Made by a program: the position numbers and the translations under genes
Notes under the pieces: generated by a model
Told to the model about the DNA's origin: nothing
The model's database searches: none
Seen by the model: only the letters and a program-made list of their open reading frames with translations
In this document: in pieces, positions 1-4,350 of the stretch
How positions within the stretch are numbered: position 1 is the stretch's first letter
How the letters are laid out: each line of letters opens with the position of its first letter
Source: Methylococcaceae bacterium
GTDB taxonomy: Bacteria; Pseudomonadota; Gammaproteobacteria; Methylococcales; Methylomonadaceae
DNA: 6,068 nucleotides
Direction: 5' to 3'
NCBI GenBank assembly: GCA_013140465.1
Contig: JABFST010000380.1
Location: forward strand, 1-6,068

Positions 1-76
1 GCGGCCCTTCGCTCACGCAGGCATCCAGTAATTCGCTGAAACGGGCTTTAGCATCTTGTACGGGCCAAATTTTCAT
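1..76 (-). CDS. Phd/YefM-family type II antitoxin, N-terminal fragment (cut by window edge)
   Basis: The minus strand from an ATG at 76-74 reads 25 uninterrupted codons to the window edge, beginning MKIWPVQDAKARFSELLDAC. This is the canonical opening of Phd/YefM antitoxins: a short beta strand, then the 'DAKARFSELL' helix that forms the DNA-binding dimer. Members of the family neutralise a cognate toxin (often PIN/VapC, RelE or Doc) and autorepress their operon; the toxin gene would normally lie just downstream, here beyond base 1. The start is supported by an SD-like GAGAG (complement of 84-88) 7 nt before the ATG. The fragment is too short to tell which toxin class it pairs with, and whether the gene is intact cannot be seen. 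Confidence 0.85.
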   Translation of the reverse strand, partial: MKIWPVQDAKARFSELLDACVSEGP

Positions 77-90
77 GACAAAACTCTCAA

Positions 91-115
91 ATGACTAGGT
101 AGATGACCAGTCTAG
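91..115. promoter_or_regulatory. Candidate antitoxin operator: imperfect tandem/inverted repeat
   Basis: Two imperfect 12-13 bp direct repeats lie head to tail: ATGACTAGGTAG at 91-102 and ATGACCAGTCTAG at 103-115. The same stretch contains an inverted repeat, GACT(A)GGT at 94-101 against ACCAGTC at 106-112, with a one-base bulge. It sits between the candidate -10 box and the antitoxin SD, where Phd/YefM proteins usually bind to autorepress. The operator role is inferred from position. Confidence 0.35.
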
Positions 116-137
116 CAACCTTTCTGCCGCACAGCAA
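109..137 (-). promoter_or_regulatory. Candidate promoter of the Phd-type antitoxin gene
   Basis: On the minus strand, TTGCTG (complement of 132-137) and TAGACT (complement of 109-114) are separated by 17 bp. They match the sigma70 -35 and -10 boxes at three and four of six positions. Transcription would begin near base 102, leaving a leader of about 25 nt that contains the SD. Support is by eye only, but the placement relative to the gene is good. Confidence 0.3.
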
Positions 138-536
138 AAGTTTCAACTCAAAACCGCCCTCAGTTTTTTCCATACGCTAAAAAGCACTGTCTCTTTAAAA
201 TTACAACCTTCTGATATTGATGACTTATTGTGAAATACAAAGGCATTTCATCAGCTGCATAAAAAAATAGTAACTATTCCTCTGCATGCCTTGCTACGAC
301 TGGCTTATAGCATTTTCGGTCAAGCACTAGTTAAGAGAAGTTATGGCACCTCAAAAATTTACCCAGCAACCGCCTTGGATAAAATATAGCGAAAACGCCC
401 TACGCGCTTTAGGCGTTGTATTCTCAATTTCATTGCCGACACAGCAACGTCTAAAGCCGTTGCACTCCAGCTCTATTTTCTTAACTGTGGGCAATCGCTT
501 AGCCCCTGCCATCGCACTGTACCCTGCTGGCACAAA
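138..536. other. Intergenic region with several small hairpins; no convincing protein gene
   Basis: This AT-rich stretch has no ORF that resembles a known protein. It contains three small inverted repeats: TGAAAT/ATTTCA (231-236 and 245-250), AACGCC/GGCGTT (394-399 and 412-417) and GCAACG/CGTTGC (444-449 and 458-463). A 68-codon plus-strand frame (343-549) begins with ATG after AAGAGAAG, and a 64-codon minus-strand frame (545-351) overlaps it. Neither has a recognisable domain, signal peptide or membrane segment. The last plus-strand codons and the minus-strand start both fall inside the terminator hairpin, which argues against both. A decayed or repetitive extragenic element is possible. Confidence 0.5.
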
Positions 537-569
537 AAAAGGCACTTAACAATAACTTAAGTGCCTTTT
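534..569 (-). terminator. Strong rho-independent terminator, best read on the minus strand
   Basis: A perfect 13-bp stem pairs 537-549 with 557-569 around a 7-nt loop (550-556). On the minus strand the hairpin ends in an uninterrupted T7 tract (complement of 540-534), part of it in the stem. On the plus strand the tract is only T4 followed by G. It is therefore most likely the 3' end of the minus-strand guaD/metA transcript, leaving a 3' UTR of about 180 nt after guaD, or of a separate small RNA. Weaker plus-strand activity is possible. Confidence 0.85.
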
Positions 570-595
570 GAGTAGTCACACAGGAGAGAACAAAC
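534..595 (-). ncRNA. Speculative short sRNA or guaD 3'-UTR-derived RNA ending at the terminator
   Basis: About 45 nt upstream of the terminator stem, a weak promoter-like pair occurs on the minus strand: TTGGCA (complement of 623-628) and TATTTA (complement of 601-606), 16 bp apart. A transcript starting near 594 would be about 60 nt long. It would have a pyrimidine-rich single-stranded segment TTCTCTCCTGTG (complement of 576-587), complementary to a Shine-Dalgarno sequence, then the 13-bp hairpin and U tail. That is the usual layout of an Hfq-dependent sRNA. The promoter match is poor and no known RNA family is recognised, so this is a hypothesis. Confidence 0.15.
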
Positions 596-745
596 GTTCG
601 TAAATACTTACAGCAGTTGCCGTGCCAATAGCTTACAAGCCTTATAGACTGTGGCTAGTGCTTTTTTTAGCCGCATAAAACTGTGTTTTTCGCGCCATTG
701 TTAAGCATTTGGCAACTTATCCTAGGGCTAATTTGGTGCAGGGCA
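570..745. other. 3' untranslated/intergenic stretch downstream of guaD
   Basis: No ORF of interest is present. There is one imperfect stem, GTGGCTA (651-657) with TAGCCGC (668-674), around a T-rich loop. It is weak on both strands and is not called a terminator. The stretch is most simply the 3' UTR of the guaD operon. Confidence 0.4.
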
Positions 746-1213
746 TTAATAAGCGACTTTGGTTTCGTTTTCCGACCACAACTGAAAAGGCTGCAAGGCA
801 TCCGGCAGCTTGATATGGTGCATGGCGATACGGCGTTCTGCGGGGGCGACTAAAATTTCATCATAGATAAAGCTGTCGTCAAAATTGACGGCAGCGGCAT
901 CAAAACGGCTACAGGCGTAATACACTTTGGCTAGCCGCGCCCAATAAATCGCCCCTAGGCACATCGGGCATGGTTCGCAGCTGGTGTACAAAATGCAGTC
1001 ATGTAACTGGAAGTCATTTAACTGTAGGCACGCTTGGCGTATCGCATTCACTTCAGCGTGTGCGGTGGGGTCTAGCGTGCGCGTCACTTGATTGCCGCTG
1101 GCGGCTAGCACTTGTTGGTCTTTAACTATCAGTGCACCAAACGGCCCGCCTTGTCCCGTGCGGGCATTGTCTGCCGCGAGTTGGATGGCTTGCTGCAAAA
1201 ACTGGGCGTGCAT
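746..1213 (-). CDS. guaD: Guanine deaminase, small zinc-dependent (GuaD) type
   Basis: The 155-aa product belongs to the cytidine deaminase-like zinc hydrolases and most resembles Bacillus subtilis guanine deaminase (156 aa), which converts guanine to xanthine and ammonia in purine salvage. Visible hallmarks are GGPFGALIVKD (22-32), DPTAHAEV (48-55) with zinc ligand H52 and proton-shuttle E54, and TSCEPCPMCLGAIYWAR (77-93) with zinc ligands C82 and C85. NFDDSFIY (110-117) and the terminal Tyr (155) correspond to the B. subtilis Asp114 and C-terminal Tyr156 implicated in guanine binding in that domain-swapped dimer. TadA is less likely, because its 'EPCVMC' segment and tRNA-binding C-terminus differ. 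The ATG directly abuts the metA stop (TAAATG), with an AGG 7 nt upstream, so translation is probably coupled. It is the last gene of the operon and presumably cytoplasmic. Confidence 0.88.
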   Translation of the reverse strand: MHAQFLQQAIQLAADNARTGQGGPFGALIVKDQQVLAASGNQVTRTLDPTAHAEVNAIRQACLQLNDFQLHDCILYTSCEPCPMCLGAIYWARLAKVYYACSRFDAAAVNFDDSFIYDEILVAPAERRIAMHHIKLPDALQPFQLWSENETKVAY

Positions 1214-2278
1214 TTATAAGCCTAAAGGGTTGTTAGGATCGACATCGGGCATAAACGGCAAACGCCTGTCCTGATTGGTCAGCTGGTAGATTTTGCCCAG
1301 CCAGTTATTGAACACGGCTTTGGCGGTATCTTTCCAAGTGTTGTCGATATGTTCCAATACCAGGGCCTCGGGAAATACCTCAAGGGTGCTGCCTGTTTGC
1401 CGGGCGTTGCGGACGTGCTGTTTGTAATCGGTAAAGATCTGTTGCGCCTGTTCGTTAAAATAATTTTCAGGAAACGGCGGATAGTCGTCAGTTTCGCCGC
1501 GATAAAAGCGCAGCACTTCACGTTTGTATTCCTTCAAGAGGCTAATGTCGTCGTATTCGGGGTGGCCTTGAAAAAACACCAAGCGGAAACCATCGGGGCT
1601 AACCGCCAGATGTACGCCCGCCGTTTTGCTGGCAGCCAGCACTTTTAGGCCACACCGCTCCATATCGGCCTGAAAAATTTCATTAAAACGCGAATGCGGC
1701 ACATCAAAGCGGGTGTTGATTTCAGCCACCAAAGGATGGTTGCGGTCTATCAGCTTGTGTGCAAATACTCCCCAGCGTTTGGCGGGCAAGCGGGTGCGTT
1801 CTATGCCATAACAATATTGGATGACGGCGTGGGTCGCCAAACACGAACACAATACCGAGGCAACATTGTCTTTGGCCCACGACACGACTTCCATCAAGGG
1901 CTGCCAAAAGTCTTCTTCGGGCAAGCTCGGATGGGTGACATTGGCACCGCTGATAATCAGCGCATCCAGGCCATCACGCTTAATGGTGTCAAAGGTTTCG
2001 TAGTATTTATCAATATGCGCTTGGGCTTCTGGGCCACGCGGCAAGCCCGCCACGGTAAACGGGTGCACATGGAATTGTACGATTTGGTTGCACGCCCCGA
2101 CTAGGCGAAAAAACTGCCTTTCTGTGGCTTCTAAGGCGGCATCGGGCATCATGTTCAGCAAGCCTATGTGCAGTTCGCGGATGTCTTGTTGGCTGGCGCG
2201 GTCATGACTTAGGATTTCTTCCCCTTCGGCACTAAGACGCTGGAATGTGGGTAATTGTGTGTGGGCAACTAACGGCAT
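1214..2278 (-). CDS. metA: Homoserine O-acyltransferase (MetA/HTS family), probably O-succinyltransferase
   Basis: The 354-aa product is a class I glutamine amidotransferase-like acyltransferase of the homoserine transsuccinylase family, which activates homoserine for methionine synthesis. By alignment with E. coli MetA from memory, the nucleophile is C146 in SVLCSCLATHA (Cys142 in E. coli). H239 and E241 lie in FFQGHPEYDD (His235/Glu237). HSRFNEI (195-201) is also family-typical. Oddities: the residue matching E. coli Gly111, reported to set succinyl versus acetyl donor choice (Gly versus Glu), is T115 in SGANVTHP. The Lys pair of E. coli MPKK is replaced by MPDAA. The protein is about 45 aa longer than E. 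coli MetA, mostly at the C-terminal side. The start at 2278 is chosen over one at 2320 because GAGG (2286-2289) lies 7 nt upstream, and the longer form would overlap the preceding gene. The acyl donor is uncertain. Confidence 0.88.
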   Translation of the reverse strand: MPLVAHTQLPTFQRLSAEGEEILSHDRASQQDIRELHIGLLNMMPDAALEATERQFFRLVGACNQIVQFHVHPFTVAGLPRGPEAQAHIDKYYETFDTIKRDGLDALIISGANVTHPSLPEEDFWQPLMEVVSWAKDNVASVLCSCLATHAVIQYCYGIERTRLPAKRWGVFAHKLIDRNHPLVAEINTRFDVPHSRFNEIFQADMERCGLKVLAASKTAGVHLAVSPDGFRLVFFQGHPEYDDISLLKEYKREVLRFYRGETDDYPPFPENYFNEQAQQIFTDYKQHVRNARQTGSTLEVFPEALVLEHIDNTWKDTAKAVFNNWLGKIYQLTNQDRRLPFMPDVDPNNPLGL

Positions 2279-2285
2279 ACCACTA

Positions 2286-2289
2286 CCTC
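2286..2289 (-). promoter_or_regulatory. Ribosome binding site deciding the metA start
   Basis: GAGG on the minus strand lies 7 nt before the ATG at 2278-2276, in the 19-nt gap after the upstream ATPase stop. No comparable SD supports the in-frame ATG at 2320, which lies inside the ATPase gene, and the family normally begins close to MPLVAH-like residues. Confidence 0.7.
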
Positions 2290-2297
2290 GCAATAGC

Positions 2298-3143
2298 TCA
2301 TGGTTGTTTCGCCAAGGCATCCGCTATCAGGCGGATAAAGTCGTCTTCGTTGTTTACAGAAGCGGCATCATTGGCATCAATGGTGTAGCCATATTGGTCA
2401 GCAATGGCTTGATAACGCGGCAACCTGGACTTAAATAACTCGGGGAACACCCAAGTGACAAACTCATCGGGCGGCATAGTCTCACACGATGTGTAATTGT
2501 TTTGGCGCATGAATTCGGCCAGTTTTTCATCGAGAAAAGCTTCCCGATAATAAAGGGGCTTAGGGTCGGTTTTGGCGCGCCCAATAATGGTTTGCTCTAA
2601 GGTCGGCGGAATTTTGATGTAGATAATCAAGGTGTGTTCCGCCAAGGTTTCCAGCACGTCGGGGCTGTCCAGCTCACACACGCTGCCGCCAGCATCGTTA
2701 ATGAAATGGTGGTAGCCGTAAATGTCTTCGGCTTTATGGATAAATTCGGGGACATCTTTCATCGCGGCGCATTCGGCCTGATGGTGCAAGTGTTGGCGAC
2801 GCTTGAATTCTTGTAAAGACAAGCCGCCTTGTGCCGCATCGCCAACTTTGCCCAAAAACGTTGACACGGGCGCAAGGTTATCCACGGTGATTTTGTTGGA
2901 GATATAAATCGAATCCGACATCAGCAAGTCGCGCAAAAACGGCACTTGCATGGCTTGGCGTTTAATGTTGTCTAGGATAGGCTCACGCAAATATTTGGTG
3001 CCTATGCGGTAATCGCCTGAATAGTGAAACCATTTGGCTTTGGGTAACTTATTGGCGAGCGTAGTCTTGCCCGCGCCGGACATTGCCAGCAGGGTAATGC
3101 GTTTTGACGGCCAATCTAAAAACTCCTGGGGCCCCATTTTCAT
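2298..3143 (-). CDS. P-loop ATPase/kinase-like protein of unknown substrate, operonic with metA
   Basis: The 281-aa product is a P-loop NTPase. A Walker A motif AMSGAGKT (20-27) follows a short strand (RITLLA), as in shikimate- and adenylate-kinase-like small-molecule kinases. HYSGDYRIGTKYL (40-52) could be a substrate-contact segment and has conserved-looking D44/R46. HHFINDAGGSVCELD (145-159) followed by the hydrophobic TLIIYIKIP (171-179) resembles the central beta-sheet core, and the mid-region is rich in Lys and Arg. No signal peptide or membrane segment is seen, so it is probably cytoplasmic. The family cannot be named with confidence; homologues are usually labelled just 'ATPase'. The ATG at 3143 has AGG 7 nt upstream; a second Met at codon 3 is possible. 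The gene sits 12 nt after the DUF6763-like gene and 19 nt before metA, pointing to a linked role in amino-acid metabolism or its control, which is inference. Confidence 0.82.
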   Translation of the reverse strand: MKMGPQEFLDWPSKRITLLAMSGAGKTTLANKLPKAKWFHYSGDYRIGTKYLREPILDNIKRQAMQVPFLRDLLMSDSIYISNKITVDNLAPVSTFLGKVGDAAQGGLSLQEFKRRQHLHHQAECAAMKDVPEFIHKAEDIYGYHHFINDAGGSVCELDSPDVLETLAEHTLIIYIKIPPTLEQTIIGRAKTDPKPLYYREAFLDEKLAEFMRQNNYTSCETMPPDEFVTWVFPELFKSRLPRYQAIADQYGYTIDANDAASVNNEDDFIRLIADALAKQP

Positions 3144-3155
3144 ACTGATACCTGT

Positions 3156-3455
3156 TTAGTCCAAATAATCGTCAAGATCCAAGTCTTCGGGGTTGGGTTT
3201 ATGTTCATCGGTGTCGGAATAACCTAAGTCATCTATTTCAATATCGCCAAAAGGCACGCTCCAACCTTCGGGGTCTTCAATGTAGTCAAAGGTTGAACCG
3301 TACCAGCTGTCGTGGTCGTATTCGCCTATTTCACCGTCCAAATATTGGACTTCAATGGCATCGTCACTTTCATCTATGGCGATAATCTTAAATTTTAAGT
3401 TGTTTTCCAGGTCTTTATACCAGCTACCAATAATCGGGTCTGCTACAGTTGTCAT
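3156..3455 (-). CDS. Small highly acidic DUF6763-like protein
   Basis: The 99-aa product starts MTTVADPIIGSWYKDLENN and contains FKIIAIDESDDAIEVQYLDGEIGEYDHDSWY, a WSVPFGDIEIDDLGY block and an Asp-rich tail. This pattern matches, from memory, proteins annotated DUF6763 in gammaproteobacteria; their function is unknown. It has 30 Asp/Glu and only 4 Lys with no Arg, so it is very acidic. The alternating strands with conserved W, Y and D residues suggest a compact beta fold. No signal peptide or membrane helix is present. The start at 3455 is preferred over the upstream in-frame ATG at 3494, because AGAGG lies 8 nt before it and family members begin near this Met. It is the first gene of the operon with the ATPase, metA and guaD. 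Confidence 0.8.
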   Translation of the reverse strand: MTTVADPIIGSWYKDLENNLKFKIIAIDESDDAIEVQYLDGEIGEYDHDSWYGSTFDYIEDPEGWSVPFGDIEIDDLGYSDTDEHKPNPEDLDLDDYLD

Positions 3456-3463
3456 AATGAATA

Positions 3464-3468
3464 CCTCT
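3464..3468 (-). promoter_or_regulatory. Ribosome binding site deciding the DUF6763-like gene start
   Basis: AGAGG on the minus strand lies 8 nt before the ATG at 3455-3453. The 13 additional residues available from the ATG at 3494 do not look like the conserved N-terminus of the family. Confidence 0.65.
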
Positions 3469-3508
3469 GGGTAGGTTAAGGGTGTGCCAGGCAATAAAAA
3501 TTGGCGGT

Positions 3509-3536
3509 ATTATTCACAAGGCTTAATAAAAGTCCA
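3509..3536 (-). promoter_or_regulatory. Candidate promoter of the DUF6763-ATPase-metA-guaD operon
   Basis: On the minus strand, TGGACT (complement of 3531-3536) and AATAAT (complement of 3509-3514) are 16 bp apart. They match the sigma70 boxes only partly. An overlapping alternative is TTGTGA followed 17 bp later by TATTGC. The leader would be about 50 nt. The site is weakly supported and should be read as the likely promoter region rather than a mapped promoter. Confidence 0.25.
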
Positions 3537-3556
3537 CTCTATTTTGTGTTAATGCC

Positions 3557-3589
3557 TACGGCGTTGGCATGGCCTAAATTAACGCCGTA
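3557..3589. repeat. Inverted repeat, perfect 9-bp arms
   Basis: TACGGCGTT (3557-3565) and AACGCCGTA (3581-3589) are perfect complements separated by 15 nt. There is no T tract on either side, so it is not a typical terminator. It lies about 20 bp upstream of the candidate metA-operon -35 box, which would suit an operator or an mRNA hairpin. Confidence 0.6.
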
Positions 3590-3614
3590 TGGGCTGGCCT
3601 TTAAAAAGCCATTG

Positions 3615-3634
3615 ATAACGGTCATGACAGTTAT
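3615..3634. repeat. 20-bp palindrome with one mismatch, candidate dimeric regulator site
   Basis: ATAACGGTCATGACAGTTAT is palindromic at nine of ten base pairs, with a GTCATGAC core (3621-3628). Contiguous two-fold symmetric sites of this length are typical of dimeric transcription factors. It lies about 80 bp upstream of the candidate metA-operon promoter and far upstream of smbP. Which regulator binds is unknown. Confidence 0.5.
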
Positions 3635-3640
3635 AGAGGA

Positions 3641-3653
3641 AGTTGGCCCAACT
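3641..3653. repeat. 13-bp palindrome AGTTGG-C-CCAACT
   Basis: Six-base perfect arms flank a single central C. The left arm can alternatively pair with GCCAAC at 3659-3664. It begins only 6 bp after the 20-bp palindrome. Confidence 0.45.
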
Positions 3654-3796
3654 GGCAAGCCAACAGCGTGCAAGCGTTGCCGTAACGTAAGTGTAATCTG
3701 CATCAATTAGTGCCCGCATGACCTACCCCTGCACTCAGTATTTATCGGCTTTAGCGGCTTAATCGCTTGTTTAATAGGGTAATTAATTTTTCTGGC

Positions 3797-3814
3797 GGCA
3801 AGCGGACGCTTGCC
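3797..3814. repeat. Inverted repeat GGCAAGCG-GA-CGCTTGCC
   Basis: Eight-base perfect arms surround a 2-nt centre. AT-rich DNA follows on the plus side, and on the minus side a short AGAAAAATTAATT tract follows. It could be an operator for smbP or a weak leftward terminator; the sequence does not decide. Confidence 0.5.
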
Positions 3815-3863
3815 AAATATTTTCTAGGCTGGTTAAAATGAAGGGGTCGGGCTAGCCGCAGTT

Positions 3864-3893
3864 TTCACTTTAGTTTGGCTGAACAGCTAAGAT
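3864..3893 (+). promoter_or_regulatory. Candidate smbP promoter
   Basis: TTCACT (3864-3869) and TAAGAT (3888-3893) are 18 bp apart, each matching the sigma70 consensus at four of six positions. A start near 3900 would give a leader of about 48 nt ending in the strong SD GAGGAG (3937-3942), 6 nt before the ATG. Confidence 0.3.
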
Positions 3894-3948
3894 AAAGCCA
3901 CAGCAGCATCGACACCCAAAAAATTCTAACAATAACGAGGAGAAAGTA

Positions 3949-4287
3949 ATGAAAAAATTAGCATCTATTTGTGCAGGTTTATTATTGGCTTTAAGTACGG
4001 CAGCATTTGCCGAAGAACATGCGGTGGCGGCATTGGAACACGCCAACTCTGCGTTAGAACACGGCAAAGCAGGACATAATTCCGTACTGGTTGAACATGC
4101 CAAAACGGCATTGGACCATTCGTTGGCGGCTTCTTTAGTCACCAAAAGCATCGTAAAAAACCACATTGATGCCGCTGCCGACTTGTTACAAAAAGCCGTG
4201 GACGAAGGCAACCTGGACCATACTGCTTCCGCCAGCAAAGCCGTAGAAGACGCCATCGTACATTTAAAAGCCGCCAACAAAAAATAA
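3949..4287 (+). CDS. smbP: SmbP-like small metal-binding periplasmic protein
   Basis: The 112-aa product has a signal peptide (MKK, hydrophobic core, STAAFA, predicted cleavage A21/E22). The mature protein of about 91 aa is Ala/His-rich and helical. Histidines fall at exact seven-residue spacing: 24, 31, 38, then 43, 50, 57, followed by 72, 91 and 105. Repeats such as EHAVAAL, EHANSAL and AKTALDH resemble SmbP of Nitrosomonas europaea, a periplasmic helical-bundle protein that binds copper and other divalent metals. The mature part has no Cys, and Cys8 is not in a proper lipobox, so it is probably soluble. Secretion is inferred from the signal; metal binding is by family analogy. The gene is monocistronic, with SD GAGGAG 6 nt upstream and a terminator immediately downstream. 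In a methanotroph it would fit copper buffering, but no copper-responsive operator was recognised. Confidence 0.85.
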   Translation: MKKLASICAGLLLALSTAAFAEEHAVAALEHANSALEHGKAGHNSVLVEHAKTALDHSLAASLVTKSIVKNHIDAAADLLQKAVDEGNLDHTASASKAVEDAIVHLKAANKK

Positions 4288-4300
4288 CGGCAGCTACAAG

Positions 4301-4331
4301 AAAACGGGCAGTCCTTCTGCCCGTTTTTTTT
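4301..4331 (+). terminator. Rho-independent terminator of smbP, probably shared with sucCD
   Basis: An 11-bp GC-rich stem pairs 4301-4311 with 4317-4327 around loop TCCTT, followed by an 8-T run (4324-4331). It starts 14 nt after the smbP stop. Read leftward, the same hairpin is followed by TTTTCTTG, and the sucD stop is about 20 bp away, so it likely stops the convergent sucCD transcript too. Confidence 0.92.
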
Positions 4332-4350
4332 GCCCGAAAAACAGCTAAAC

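Larger units (their letters stand above)
3456..3948. other. Long divergent intergenic region, palindrome-rich, no gene
   Basis: These 493 bases separate the metA operon (leftward) from smbP (rightward). A 69-codon plus-strand frame at 3501-3710 starts with TTG, has no SD and resembles no known protein. The region contains several inverted repeats, listed separately, plus near-tandem 9-mers CGGCTTTAG/CGGCTTAAT at 3746-3763. It must hold both promoters and probably operators. No known riboswitch or sRNA family was recognised. Confidence 0.6.

Noticed and set aside
343..549. 68-aa plus-strand ORF with a weak SD
   Set aside because: No recognisable domain, its last codons lie inside the terminator stem, and an equally long frame exists on the opposite strand.
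323..663. AAGCACTAG (323-331) and CTAGTGCTT (655-663) as terminal inverted repeats of a mobile element
   Set aside because: Only 9 bp match with no extension or target duplication; a match of this length is expected by chance at this scale.
746..1213. tRNA adenosine deaminase TadA
   Set aside because: The TSCEPCPMCLGAIYWAR motif, FDDSFIY segment and terminal Tyr match the guanine deaminase group better.
1694..2104. 136-aa plus-strand ORF
   Set aside because: Antisense to metA, whose product is clearly conserved; a shadow frame.
2279..2320. Longer metA start at 2320 giving a 368-aa protein
   Set aside because: It would overlap the ATPase gene, has no good SD, and the extra residues do not match the family N-terminus.
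3501..3710. 69-aa plus-strand ORF in the intergenic region
   Set aside because: Starts with TTG, has no SD, overlaps the palindromes and resembles no known family.
3870..4280. 136-aa minus-strand Cys/Ala-rich ORF
   Set aside because: Antisense to smbP; its Cys and Ala content comes from the repeated codons of the real gene.
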